Source of the DNA: Rhodobacteraceae bacterium UBA6796
Lineage (GTDB): Bacteria; Pseudomonadota; Alphaproteobacteria; Rhodobacterales; Rhodobacteraceae
Assembly (NCBI GenBank): GCA_002452815.1
Contig: DKFM01000006.1
Span: 372,001 to 436,000, forward strand
DNA length: 64,000 nt
Direction of reading: 5' to 3'
The position numbers and the translations under genes are program-made. A model generated the notes under the pieces. That model had not been told where the DNA came from. It saw only the letters and a program-made list of their open reading frames with translations, and searched no databases. Every line of letters starts with the position of its first letter. The stretch's first letter is position 1. This document shows positions 9,928 to 18,483 of the stretch, piece by piece.

Positions 9928-11295
9928 ATGCGTGATCAGACCCCCAACAGCTGGGAAGCCCGGGCCGACGAGTTTTCGCTCTATGGTTTCACCGATCTGC
10001 CCTCGGTGCACGAGCGCGGCACCGTTGTTCTGACGCATGGTCAGGGCCCCTATGTCTTTGACACCAACGGGCGGCAGTATCTGGATGCCAACTCGGGGCT
10101 GTGGAACATGGTCGCGGGGTTCGACCACCCCGGGCTGATCAAGGCCGCGCAGGACCAATACGCGCGCTTCCCCGGATATCACGCCTTCTTCGGGCGGATG
10201 TCGGACCAGACCGTGATGCTGAGCGAGAAGCTGATCGAAGTCTCGCCCTTCGAAAGCGGTAAGGTGTTCTACACCAACTCCGGGTCCGAAGCGAATGACA
10301 CGATGGTCAAGATCCTGTGGTTCCTGCATGCCGCCGAAGGCAAACCGCAGAAGCGCAAGATCCTGACGCGCATGAACGCCTATCACGGCGTGACCGCGGT
10401 GTCGGCCAGCATGACGGGCAAACCCTATAATTCTGTCTTCGGCCTGCCGCTGCCGGGTTTCCTGCACCTGACCTGCCCGCATTACTGGCGCAACGGCAAG
10501 CCCGGCGAAACCGAAGAGCAGTTCACGCAACGCATGGCGGCGGAACTGGAGGCCACGATCATCAAGGAAGGCGCCGACACGATTGCGGGCTTCTTCGCCG
10601 AACCGGTGATGGGCGCGGGCGGGGTGATTCCGCCGTCGAAGGGCTATTTCCAGGCGATCGCGCCGATCCTGAAGAAATACGACATCCCGCTGATTTCCGA
10701 CGAGGTGATCTGCGGCTTCGGGCGCACCGGCAACACCTGGGGCTGCCAGACCTATGACTTCATGCCCGATGCCGTCATCAGCTCGAAAAACCTGACGGCG
10801 GGCTTCTTCCCGATGGGCGCGGTGATCCTGGGGCCGGAGCTGTCGGCGCGGGTTCAGGCCGCAGCCGAGGCGATCGAGGAATTCCCGCATGGCTTCACCG
10901 CCTCGGGGCACCCGGTGGGCTGCGCCATCGCGCTCAAGGCGATCGACGTGGTGATGAACGAGGGATTGGCCGATAACGTCAACCGGCTGAGCCCGCGGCT
11001 TGAGGCCGGTCTGGCGGAAATCGCGCAGAACCCCAATATCGGCGAGCTGCGCGGCGTGGGCTACATGTGGGCGCTGGAGGCGGTGAAGGACCGCGCCACC
11101 AAGACGCCCTTCGACGGCAGCCTGAGCGTGTCGGAACGCATCGCCAATACCTGCACCGATATGGGGCTGATCTGCCGCCCGCTGGGCCAGTCCATCGTGC
11201 TGTGCCCGCCCTTCATCCTGACCGAGCCGCAGATGGACGAGATGTTCGAAAAACTCGACCGTGCGCTGAAAAAGGTGTTTGCCGAAGTCGCCTGA
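9928..11295 (+). CDS. Class III omega-aminotransferase
   Basis: A 455-residue fold-type I PLP enzyme. Landmarks are the N-terminal GQGPYVFDTNGRQYLDANSGLWN, the phosphate-cup YTNSGSEANDTMVKI, FFAEPVMGAGGVIPPSKGYF, the PLP-ring Asp in LISDEVICGFGRTG, and the Schiff-base Lys in ISSKNLTAGFFPMGAV. The pattern resembles pyruvate-dependent omega-amine, beta-alanine or taurine transaminases; closely related Paracoccus enzymes of this length accept amines with pyruvate as acceptor. The exact substrate cannot be read from sequence. It is a single gene with its own terminator. Confidence 0.88.
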   Translation: MRDQTPNSWEARADEFSLYGFTDLPSVHERGTVVLTHGQGPYVFDTNGRQYLDANSGLWNMVAGFDHPGLIKAAQDQYARFPGYHAFFGRMSDQTVMLSEKLIEVSPFESGKVFYTNSGSEANDTMVKILWFLHAAEGKPQKRKILTRMNAYHGVTAVSASMTGKPYNSVFGLPLPGFLHLTCPHYWRNGKPGETEEQFTQRMAAELEATIIKEGADTIAGFFAEPVMGAGGVIPPSKGYFQAIAPILKKYDIPLISDEVICGFGRTGNTWGCQTYDFMPDAVISSKNLTAGFFPMGAVILGPELSARVQAAAEAIEEFPHGFTASGHPVGCAIALKAIDVVMNEGLADNVNRLSPRLEAGLAEIAQNPNIGELRGVGYMWALEAVKDRATKTPFDGSLSVSERIANTCTDMGLICRPLGQSIVLCPPFILTEPQMDEMFEKLDRALKKVFAEVA

Positions 11296-11320
11296 TTTTC
11301 GTCAGGTCCGAAAATTCGAA

Positions 11321-11351
11321 GGGGCGGCGCCGCTGGGCCCGCCCCTTTTTT
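11321..11351 (+). terminator. Rho-independent terminator of the aminotransferase gene
   Basis: GGGGCGG, a short loop, then CCCGCCCC followed by a run of six T, 25 bases after the stop codon. Confidence 0.85.
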
Positions 11352-11382
11352 CGTCCACGGCCCAAGGCCGGGCGCGGCGCGA

Positions 11383-11946
11383 TCAGAGTTTCGACAGCTT
11401 CGTCTGCAACTCGGCCAGCTGTTTCTTGATCGTGGCCAGATCCTCGCGGTCCTTGCTCGCGGCCGTGCTGTCGCCTTCCTCCTCGGGCCCCGACGATCCC
11501 GAGGTGGGCCAGCCTGCCATCATCGACTTCAGGAACGCCTGCTGCTGGCGCTGAAGTGCGTCGAACCCGGGCATCGACGCCATCGGGTTGGGGAAGGACG
11601 AGAAGTTTTCCATCAGCTGCGACTGGCCTTCGCGCAGCATCTCGAAGCTGGCGGCCAGGAACTGCGGCACGACCGACTGCGCCGAGGTCGTGTAGCTGCG
11701 CACCAGATCGGTCAGCACATCGACGGGCAGCACGCTTTCGCCGCGGCTTTCATGTTCGGCGATGATCTGCAGCAGATATTGGCGGGTCAGGTCGTCGCCG
11801 GTTTTCAGATCGACGATCTGCACCTCGCGACCATCGCGGATGAAGCGCGCAATGTCTTCCAGCGTCACATAATCGCTGGTTTCGGTATTATACAGGCGAC
11901 GGCTGGCGTAGCGTTTGATCAGCAAGGGCTTCGCGTCATCAGTCAT
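11383..11946 (-). CDS. phaR: Polyhydroxyalkanoate synthesis repressor PhaR
   Basis: A 187-residue regulator. The N-terminal domain (residues about 8-70: LLIKRYASRRLYNTETSDYVTLEDIARFIRDGREVQIVDLKTGDDLTRQYLLQII) is the PHB/PHA accumulation DNA-binding domain; a PHB-binding segment follows (LVRSYTTSAQSVVPQFLAASFEMLREGQ) and a coiled-coil tail (EDLATIKKQLAELQTKL). In Paracoccus, PhaR binds both PHB granules and TGC-rich operators, releasing phaP when polymer accumulates. Matching operators lie upstream of phaP and at the 5' end of phaC in this cluster. Separated from phaP by a terminator, so it has its own transcript. Confidence 0.95.
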   Translation of the reverse strand: MTDDAKPLLIKRYASRRLYNTETSDYVTLEDIARFIRDGREVQIVDLKTGDDLTRQYLLQIIAEHESRGESVLPVDVLTDLVRSYTTSAQSVVPQFLAASFEMLREGQSQLMENFSSFPNPMASMPGFDALQRQQQAFLKSMMAGWPTSGSSGPEEEGDSTAASKDREDLATIKKQLAELQTKLSKL

Positions 11947-12018
11947 CGGGTTCCTCCCCTTTTTTTTGGCAGCGCAGCAATCTTGGAGCGGCGCGGGCGC
12001 AAAAGCAACAAAAGAAAA

Positions 12019-12038
12019 GGGCGAGCCGAAGCCCGCCC
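12019..12038 (-). terminator. Rho-independent terminator of phaP
   Basis: On the minus strand GGGCGGGC, loop TTCG, GCTCGCCC is followed by TTTTCTTTTG. It lies about 55 bases after the phaP stop and insulates phaP from phaR. Confidence 0.85.
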
Positions 12039-12091
12039 TTCCAGGTTCCGTTCCCCGGCAGGGAGGAGGACGCCGGGTTGCGGGAGGAACC

Positions 12092-12541
12092 TTATTTCGC
12101 CGGGGTGGTCACTTTTTTCGCAGCAGCGGTGACTTCCTCGGTGGCTTTCTTGACGGCGGCGGTCGCATCTTCCGAGATGTCTTTGCCAGCAGCCAGCATC
12201 AGCTCGACGGTTTCCATCTGCACTTTTTTCGCGATTTCGGCGAAAGCGGCCAGGTTTTCGGCAGCCATTTCAGCCGAAGCCGACGCGAAGTCGCTCACAG
12301 CTTTGGCGTAGTCGGCGGGCTCTTCTTTTTTCGCGGCCAGCGAACCAACTTTGGCGATGGTGTCCTTGGCCCATTTCGAGGTGATTTCGGTCGACTTTTC
12401 AGCAGCGTCGAGCGCCACTTTGGTCATTTTCTCGCCCAGCGCGGCTTGCGACTTGAAGGCGTCCTGGAATTTCGAGGCGTCCACCGGCATGGAAGCCATC
12501 ATATCTTGCATGATCTTGGTGAAGTCTTGGGTCTTAGCCAT
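12092..12541 (-). CDS. phaP: Phasin PhaP
   Basis: A 149-residue, Ala/Lys/Glu-rich, all-helical protein of the phasin family, coating PHB granules and controlling their size. Visible are the amphipathic helices DFTKIMQDMMASMPVDASKFQDAFKSQAALGEKMTKVALDAAEKSTEITSKW and a Lys/Ala-rich tail (AAVKKATEEVTAAAKKV). The start at 12541 is chosen because the upstream open frame crosses the PhaR operators. It is expected to be strongly expressed when PhaR is titrated by polymer. Confidence 0.92.
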   Translation of the reverse strand: MAKTQDFTKIMQDMMASMPVDASKFQDAFKSQAALGEKMTKVALDAAEKSTEITSKWAKDTIAKVGSLAAKKEEPADYAKAVSDFASASAEMAAENLAAFAEIAKKVQMETVELMLAAGKDISEDATAAVKKATEEVTAAAKKVTTPAK

Positions 12542-12611
12542 GTTCTTGCTCCGATTTGGCCCGAGGAAAGATGGTGTGGCGAGGGCCCGTTCGCTTACGA
12601 AACAGATATAC

Positions 12612-12628
12612 ATGCTGCAGTGCAGCAT
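12612..12628. promoter_or_regulatory. PhaR operator 1 upstream of phaP
   Basis: ATGCTGCAGTGCAGCAT is a perfect palindrome containing CTGC-AGT-GCAG, the TGC-rich motif reported for PhaR in Paracoccus (CTGC-N3-GCAG). It lies 71 bases before the phaP start and 29 bases from operator 2. Confidence 0.85.
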
Positions 12629-12640
12629 TTCAAGGAAAAA

Positions 12641-12657
12641 ATGCTGCGTTGCAGAAT
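12641..12657. promoter_or_regulatory. PhaR operator 2 upstream of phaP
   Basis: ATGCTGCGTTGCAGAAT holds CTGC-GTT-GCAG with one arm mismatch. With operator 1 it forms a tandem pair spaced close to three helical turns, consistent with cooperative repression. Confidence 0.82.
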
Positions 12658-12698
12658 TTTTACAATCGGAGGGTGTGGACGGAACGACCGTCGACCGG

Positions 12699-12736
12699 GA
12701 CGCCCCCTGCCCGCTTCGATGTCGGGCGGGGGCGTC
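12699..12736 (-). terminator. Hairpin after phaC
   Basis: GACGCCCCC...GGGGGCGTC, with a further CGCCCG/CGGGC pairing inside, 25 bases beyond the phaC stop on the minus strand and before the phaP operators. It has no T-run, so it is a weaker terminator candidate. Confidence 0.5.
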
Positions 12737-12760
12737 GTCTTGTTGCAGGCAGCCCGGGTG

Positions 12761-14554
12761 TCAGACCCGGACCACCTCGTTCACATAAAGGCCCGGCGCG
12801 GGCGCCAGCACCGGATGGGCGGCATCGCCCGGTTCGCGCGCGGGCACCATCCGCCCGGACCGCGCCGCAAGCCATTCGCCCCAATGCGGCCACCAGCTGC
12901 CCTTGTTATAGGTCGCCTCGGCTTTCCATTCGTTCGGATTGTGGATCGGCGCCGTGCTGGTGTAATGGCCGTATTTCTGCTTGCTGGGCGGGTTCACGAT
13001 GCCCGCGATATGCCCCGATTCCGACAGCAGAAAGGTCTTGTCGGCCGATCCCATCTGCGCGATGCCATTGAAGCTCGCGATCCAGGGCGCGATGTGGTCG
13101 GTCTCGCAGGCGATGGCGCAGAGCGGCACTTTCACATCGCTCAGCTTCACCGTCTCGCCCAGCACCTCGAAGCCTTTGGCGGCGAACTTGTCTTGCTGGC
13201 ACAGGCCACGCAGATATTCGATCGCCATCTTGCCCGGCAGGTTTGTCGAGTCACCGTTCCAGTACAGCAGATCGAACGCCGGCGGCGCCTCGCCCATCAT
13301 GTAGCTGCGGATTGCGGGCTGATAGATCAGGTCATTGGCGCGCAGATAGCTGAAGGTGCGCGTCATGAAATACGAACTCAGCACCCCGTCGCGCTTGCAC
13401 TGCGCCTCGATCCCGTTGACGAAGTCGTCCTGCAGGAAGGTGGTGAACTCGCCCTGATCCGAGAAATCGGTCAGCGTGGTGAAGAACGTGGCCGAGTTGA
13501 TCGAACGATCCTTGCGTTTCTCCATCAGCGCCAGGGTCAGCGACAGCGTCGTGCCCGCGATGCAATACCCGACCGCGTTGATCTTCTTCTCTTTGGTGAT
13601 CGCCTTCACCTGCTCGATCGCGGTCAGATAGCCTTCCTCGACATAGGTATCCATACCCACATCGGCATAACTGGCATCGGGGTTCTTCCAGCTGACGACA
13701 AACAGCGTGAACCCCTGATCGACGATCCAGCGAATCAGCGAATTGGCGGGCTTCAGGTCCAGGATGTAGAACTTGTTGATCCACGGCGGGAAGATGATCA
13801 GCGGGGTCTTGTGGACCGTCTCGGTCGTGGGCTTGTACTGGATCAGTTCGAACAGCCGGTTGCGATAGACCACCGAGCCTTCGGCGGTGCCGATATTCTG
13901 CCCCACCTTGAACGCATCGCGATCAGCCAGCGTCACCACCAGATTGCCGTTGTTCAGCTCGACATCCCGCACCAGGTTTTCCAGCCCCTTCACAAGGCTT
14001 TCGCCCTCTGTCGCCACAGCGCGTTCCAGCGCATCGGGGTTGGTTGCCAGAAAATTCGTCGGCGCCATCATGTCGATGATCTGATGGGCGAAATAGTCGA
14101 TCCGCTTACGATCGACCGGGTCCAGATCTTCCAGCGCATCGACCGCATCCTCGATCGCCTTGGACGAGATCATGTATTGCTGCTTGATGAAATTGAAATA
14201 GGGGTGGGTATCCCACAACGGATTGGAGAAACGGCGGTCCTTCGGGCCGGTATCGGCGGGCGGCTTGAACTGGCCCTGACTTAGCGCGTGACTGGCCTCG
14301 ACGTAGTGCTTCATCGCCTGGCCCCAGTAATTCACCTGCGCTTCCAGAATCTTCGACGGCTTGTCCGCCCATTCCTTGACCAGCGCCGCGCCCGCATTCA
14401 GATAAAGATCAAGGCCGGGCCCCTCCAGCGCCGGATTGGGCGCACGTTTATGCGACAGAGCCTCGACAAGGCGTTGCGTCAAAGCCTCGATCTTTGCCAG
14501 ATTCTCCTGCATTTGCTGCGATGCAGCAGAGGTGGCCTCCTCCGTTGTTGTCAT
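12761..14554 (-). CDS. phaC: Class I poly(3-hydroxyalkanoate) synthase PhaC
   Basis: A 597-residue enzyme polymerising 3-hydroxybutyryl-CoA at the granule surface. The alpha/beta-hydrolase core holds the lipase-box-like VGYCIAGT with catalytic Cys331, Asp486 in CETDHIAPW and His515 in SESGHIAGIVNPP. The conserved PPWINKFYILDL and SWKNPDASY blocks are present. Length and sequence fit class I (single subunit). The 5' coding region includes a TGCTGC...GCAGCA palindrome like the PhaR operators. It is divergent from phaZ across about 100 bases, so synthesis and breakdown genes share a control region. Confidence 0.96.
   Translation of the reverse strand: MTTTEEATSAASQQMQENLAKIEALTQRLVEALSHKRAPNPALEGPGLDLYLNAGAALVKEWADKPSKILEAQVNYWGQAMKHYVEASHALSQGQFKPPADTGPKDRRFSNPLWDTHPYFNFIKQQYMISSKAIEDAVDALEDLDPVDRKRIDYFAHQIIDMMAPTNFLATNPDALERAVATEGESLVKGLENLVRDVELNNGNLVVTLADRDAFKVGQNIGTAEGSVVYRNRLFELIQYKPTTETVHKTPLIIFPPWINKFYILDLKPANSLIRWIVDQGFTLFVVSWKNPDASYADVGMDTYVEEGYLTAIEQVKAITKEKKINAVGYCIAGTTLSLTLALMEKRKDRSINSATFFTTLTDFSDQGEFTTFLQDDFVNGIEAQCKRDGVLSSYFMTRTFSYLRANDLIYQPAIRSYMMGEAPPAFDLLYWNGDSTNLPGKMAIEYLRGLCQQDKFAAKGFEVLGETVKLSDVKVPLCAIACETDHIAPWIASFNGIAQMGSADKTFLLSESGHIAGIVNPPSKQKYGHYTSTAPIHNPNEWKAEATYNKGSWWPHWGEWLAARSGRMVPAREPGDAAHPVLAPAPGLYVNEVVRV
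14515..14529. promoter_or_regulatory. PhaR-like palindrome inside the 5' end of phaC
   Basis: TGCTGCGATGCAGCA contains CTGC-GAT-GCAG, matching the PhaR half-site pattern and lying within codons 9-14 of phaC, about 25 bases inside the gene. It could block transcription of phaC, or of phaZ from the shared promoter region. Confidence 0.5.
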
Positions 14555-14655
14555 AACCCGAAATCCTCCTTATCCTTCAAACAGCAGCATAACGCCGCCT
14601 TTGCGGGAGGGTAAAGCGGCGTTTTGTAGGGAGCCTGCGGGCCAAGGAGATAGGG

Positions 14656-15930
14656 ATGAAGGGCATTATGAGTTACGACCTGATGGAGACCATCAGGAAT
14701 ACCAATGAGTGGATGGGGGCCTCGGCCCGGGCCATGGCATCCTACCCGATCTGGGGCCTTACCCCGCATCCGATGTTCAAGGTCATGTCGGCCTGGGGGC
14801 GCGTGACCGAGCGCAGCTTCTCGCGCATGGTGATCAAACCCGACTGGGGCATCCGCTCGATCCCGGGCGCCGATGGCCGCGACCACCTGATCTCGGTCGA
14901 AACGATCCTCGACAAACCCTTCGGCGCGCTGATTCACTTCAAGGTCTCCGGGCGCGAGCCGATGGCCCGCCGCGTGCTTCTGGTTGCGCCGATGTCGGGC
15001 CATTATGCGACCCTCCTGCGCTCGACCGTCGCCAGTCTGCTGCCCGACTGTGACGTCTATGTGACCGACTGGCACAATGCCCGCGATATTCCCGTCTCGG
15101 CCGGCAAATTCGACATCGAGGATTACACCCTCTATCTGGTCGATTTCATGCGCCACCTGGGCCCCGACCTGAACGTCATCGCCGTGTGCCAGCCCGCGCC
15201 CCTGACGCTGGCCGCCACCGCCTATCTGGCCGAAGAAGACCCCGCCGCCCAGCCCCGCACCCTGACCCTGATCGGGGGCCCGATCGACCCGGACGCCGCC
15301 GCGACCGAGGTCACCGACTTCGGTGCCCGCGTCACCATGGGCCAGCTGGAGCATATGGTCATCCAGCGCGTCGGCTTCAAATACAAGGGCGCCGGGCGTC
15401 TGGTCTATCCGGGGCTGATGCAGCTGGCCTCGTTCATCTCGATGAATGCCGAGAAACACGCCAAGGCGTTTCAGGACAAGATCCTGGCCGAGTCGAAAGG
15501 CGAAGGCAGCGAGCATGACCACCACAACATCTTCTACGATGAATATCTGGCGGTGATGGACATGACGGCCGAATTCTACCTCTCCACCGTCGAGCGCATC
15601 TTCAAAGGTCTGGAAATCGCGCAGAACAAATTCGTGGTCGATGGCAAGAAGGTCGACATCGGCAAGATCACCAATGTCGCGGTGAAGACGGTCGAGGGAT
15701 CGAACGACGACATCTCGGCCCCGGGTCAATGCGTGGCCGCCCTGCGGCTGTGCACCGGCCTGCCCGACAGCAAGAAGGCCCAGCACCTCGAACCCGGCGC
15801 GGGCCATTACGGCATCTTCGCGGGCTCGAGCTGGCGCAACAACATCCGCCCGCTGGTGCTAGAATTCATCGACGCCAACGCAGGCGGCAGCGCCCCGAAA
15901 GGCAAGGTCACCCCGATCCGCGCGGTCTGA
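14656..15930 (+). CDS. phaZ: Intracellular PHB depolymerase PhaZ
   Basis: A 424-residue enzyme mobilising stored native PHB. Its alpha/beta-hydrolase core shows LLVAPMSGHYATLLRSTV, the catalytic-elbow AVCQPAPLTLA (nucleophile Cys178 in place of Ser, as in intracellular PhaZ1-type enzymes) and a late GAGHYGIFAGSSWRNNI holding the His. It has no signal peptide, fitting cytoplasmic granules. The ATG at 14656 is supported by AAGGAGA five bases upstream; a second ATG at 14668 is possible. Followed by a strong terminator. Confidence 0.94.
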   Translation: MKGIMSYDLMETIRNTNEWMGASARAMASYPIWGLTPHPMFKVMSAWGRVTERSFSRMVIKPDWGIRSIPGADGRDHLISVETILDKPFGALIHFKVSGREPMARRVLLVAPMSGHYATLLRSTVASLLPDCDVYVTDWHNARDIPVSAGKFDIEDYTLYLVDFMRHLGPDLNVIAVCQPAPLTLAATAYLAEEDPAAQPRTLTLIGGPIDPDAAATEVTDFGARVTMGQLEHMVIQRVGFKYKGAGRLVYPGLMQLASFISMNAEKHAKAFQDKILAESKGEGSEHDHHNIFYDEYLAVMDMTAEFYLSTVERIFKGLEIAQNKFVVDGKKVDIGKITNVAVKTVEGSNDDISAPGQCVAALRLCTGLPDSKKAQHLEPGAGHYGIFAGSSWRNNIRPLVLEFIDANAGGSAPKGKVTPIRAV

Positions 15931-15952
15931 GCGCGACGGCAGAGCGAAACGG

Positions 15953-15984
15953 AAACGCCCGCCGAAAGGCGGGCGTTTTCATTT
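15953..15984 (+). terminator. Rho-independent terminator of phaZ
   Basis: AAACGCCCGCC, loop GAAA, GGCGGGCGTTTTC then ATTT: a perfect stem with a GNRA loop and T-rich tail, 23 bases after the stop. Confidence 0.9.
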
Positions 15985-16039
15985 GGCGGGCATCACGAAA
16001 CGCCGAAGCCCATCCCATCTTGGACCGCCAAGCAGAGGT

Positions 16040-16528
16040 TCAAGACAGGATAGGCGGCTTTTCCAGATGAGGGATCAATCCCTCGATCTCCAGCGACGCC
16101 GCCTTTGCATCATGTATGACCTTCTCCAACTGAGCCGCATTCGTTCCGTCGACCGCCTCAAGGTCTTGCTCCAATGTTCTCAATAATACTTCGCCTCTTC
16201 TCTCTAACTGGGTATTCCCTCGAGGACCGGATTGATGAAATACGCTTTCCAAACTGAACCGGGGGAAATGCCGACGTTCATGCCGCTCCCAATCCGCCCG
16301 GCAGGCTCGAGACTGCGAACGGAGCTCTTGAAGGCTGCGTCGAGCGTCCGCAAGAGACGAACGAACTTGAATTCTAAGATTTAGCACCTCCGAGGCGCGC
16401 GCGGCGACGACAGAAGCCTTCGACAAATGATATGCGAGCGCCGCATAAACCAACGCGGCAACAGCAATGGCCAAGGAGGCCAGCCCCAGCCATTGGTTCA
16501 TCATCCAATCAATCATGTTACCTGACAT
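16040..16528 (-). CDS. Hypothetical membrane-anchored coiled-coil protein
   Basis: 162 residues, no family recognised. One N-terminal transmembrane helix (GLASLAIAVAALVYAALAYHLS, residues about 15-36) is followed by a long charged helical region with heptad-like spacing (ASEVLNLRIQVRSSLADARRSLQELRSQSRACRADWERHERR) and a second helical stretch (LERRGEVLLRTLEQDLEAV...LEKVIHDAKAASLEIEGLI). Base composition is visibly less GC-rich than the flanking phaZ and TRAP genes, suggesting more recent arrival. The start is uncertain; a second ATG lies four codons in. Probably an inner-membrane protein with a soluble helical domain. Confidence 0.6.
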   Translation of the reverse strand: MSGNMIDWMMNQWLGLASLAIAVAALVYAALAYHLSKASVVAARASEVLNLRIQVRSSLADARRSLQELRSQSRACRADWERHERRHFPRFSLESVFHQSGPRGNTQLERRGEVLLRTLEQDLEAVDGTNAAQLEKVIHDAKAASLEIEGLIPHLEKPPILS

Positions 16529-16623
16529 TCCCCGAACCTCTGCCCAATGTCTTCACAAATTCTTGACAACGGAAGTGTGCATGCGAGGAAACATTTCAAG
16601 ACTGTGAAGACATCCCCCCAACG

Positions 16624-16652
16624 AAAAACGGCGCCCCTTGGGGCGCCGTTTT
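16624..16652. terminator. Bidirectional terminator downstream of dctM
   Basis: AAAACGGCGCCCC directly joined to GGGGCGCCGTTTT, with A-rich and T-rich flanks on the two sides (a 12-base stem with almost no loop). It lies immediately after the dctM stop on the minus strand. Confidence 0.85.
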
Positions 16653-16656
16653 CGTT

Positions 16657-18483
16657 TCAGTTCCCGGTGACCGGGGGCAATCCGCCAAGGCCCATGGGGG
16701 CCGGGATGCCGAGGCTCGCGCCTCCGCCTTGCGGCGGTTCGGCCGGTTGACCCATCGGCGCGCCGAGGCCTCCCAGCGGCGGCAGGCCGAGCCCGCCGCC
16801 GGAGTCGGTGCCCGGGGCCGCGCCCGGTGCGCCCAGACCGCCAAGCCCCCCGAAGCCGCCGCCAAGGCCCGGCATGTCGGGCAGGGTCAGCTGCACGCTC
16901 GACGGGTCAATGGGCTTGCCCTTGTAGTGCATCACCATCCCCGGGAAGGCGATCACGATGCCGATCATCACGATCTGGATGAAGACGAAGGGCACCGCCC
17001 CCCAATAGATCTGCGAGGTCTTCACCGGCTCGGTCAGCTTGCCCGTCAGCTTGTCGACATAGGGCGACTTCGGCGCGACCGAGCGCAGGAAGAACAGCGC
17101 AAAGCCGAAGGGCGGGTGCATGAAGCTGGTCTGCATGTTCACCCCCAGGATGACGCCGAACCAGATCAGGTCGATGCCAAGGCTTTCTGCGGCAGGCGCA
17201 AGCAGCGGCACGATGATGAAGGCCAGTTCGAAGAAATCGAGGAAGAACGCCAGGAAGAACACCAGCAGCGAGACCACGATCAGGAAGCCCATCTCGCCGC
17301 CCGGCAGCGAGGTCAGCAGATGTTCGACCCACAGGTGCCCGTTCACGCCATAGAAGGTCAGCGAGAACACCCGGGCGCCCAGCAGGATGAACATCACGAA
17401 GGCCGACAGCCGCGTCGTGGCGGCCAGCGCCTCGCGCACCACGGTCATGTTCAGCCGCTTCTTGACGGCAGACAGGATCAGGGCGCCGACCGCCCCCATC
17501 GCGCCGCCTTCGGTCGGCGTCGCCACGCCCAGGAAGATCGTGCCCAGCACCAGGAAGATCAGCGCCAGCGGCGGGATCAGCACGATGACGACCTGCTGCG
17601 CCAGACGGCTCATCAGGTTGATTTTCAGCGCCTTGTCCAGCACCGCCAGCACATAGATCACGATCACCGCAAGCCCTGCGGCCAGGATACCCGCATTGCC
17701 GCCATGGCTCGCGTCCATCCAGTCGCGGGCGAAGATGAAGATCGCAACACCCAGCGCCAGCGCGATCACCAGCGAGGTGACCCCAGATCCCAGCGTGCGG
17801 GCCTCTTTCGGCAGCGCGGGCATCATGCCCGGGCGAACGATCGAGATCACCGCGACATAGCCCAGATAGATGCCGGTCAGCACCAGCCCCGGGATCAGCG
17901 CGCCCTTGTACATATCCCCCACCGAGCGGCCGAGCTGGTCGGCCAGCACGATCAGCACAAGGCTGGGCGGAATGATCTGCGCCAATGTCCCCGAGGCGGC
18001 AATCACCCCGCTGGCGATCCGCCGGTCATAGCCGTAGCGCAGCATGATCGGCAGCGAGATCAGCCCCATCGCGATCACCGATGCCGCGACCACGCCCGTG
18101 GTGGCGGCCAAGAGCGCGCCGACGATGATCACCGCATAGGCCAGACCGCCGCGGACCGGACCGAACAGCTGCCCGATCGTGTCGAGCAGATCCTCGGCCA
18201 TGCCGGATTTTTCCAGCACGATCCCCATGAAGGTGAAGAACGGGATGGCCAGGAGTGTCTCGTTCGACAAGACCCCCCAGAACCGTTCGGGCATCGCGTT
18301 CAGCAGCGGCCAGCTGAGGTTGATAGAGCCGCCGGACAGGGGCGCCAGTTCGACGCCGATAAAGAAGAACAGCAGGCCGTTCGCGGCCAGCGCGAAGGCC
18401 ACCGGATAGCCCAGCAGCAGAAAGCCGATGAGCGACAGGAACATGATCGGCGCCATGTTCTGCGCGATGAGTTCCAGGATCAC
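16657..18483 (-). CDS. TRAP transporter large permease (DctM family)
   Basis: A 608-residue membrane protein with about 12-14 helices, the ion-coupled translocating subunit of a TRAP transporter. Typical stretches are LLAIPFFTFMGIVLEKSGMAEDLLDTI, GGLAYAVIIVGALLAATTGVVAASVIAMGLISLPIML, SGVIAASGTLAQIIPPSLVLIVLADQ and ATPTEGGAMGAVGALI. The substrate is unknown. The last 75 residues form a Gly/Pro/Leu-rich tail (GLGGGFGGLGGLGAPG...) not usual in the family. Its ATG overlaps the dctQ stop, so the two are translationally coupled. Confidence 0.92.
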   Translation of the reverse strand: MILELIAQNMAPIMFLSLIGFLLLGYPVAFALAANGLLFFFIGVELAPLSGGSINLSWPLLNAMPERFWGVLSNETLLAIPFFTFMGIVLEKSGMAEDLLDTIGQLFGPVRGGLAYAVIIVGALLAATTGVVAASVIAMGLISLPIMLRYGYDRRIASGVIAASGTLAQIIPPSLVLIVLADQLGRSVGDMYKGALIPGLVLTGIYLGYVAVISIVRPGMMPALPKEARTLGSGVTSLVIALALGVAIFIFARDWMDASHGGNAGILAAGLAVIVIYVLAVLDKALKINLMSRLAQQVVIVLIPPLALIFLVLGTIFLGVATPTEGGAMGAVGALILSAVKKRLNMTVVREALAATTRLSAFVMFILLGARVFSLTFYGVNGHLWVEHLLTSLPGGEMGFLIVVSLLVFFLAFFLDFFELAFIIVPLLAPAAESLGIDLIWFGVILGVNMQTSFMHPPFGFALFFLRSVAPKSPYVDKLTGKLTEPVKTSQIYWGAVPFVFIQIVMIGIVIAFPGMVMHYKGKPIDPSSVQLTLPDMPGLGGGFGGLGGLGAPGAAPGTDSGGGLGLPPLGGLGAPMGQPAEPPQGGGASLGIPAPMGLGGLPPVTGN

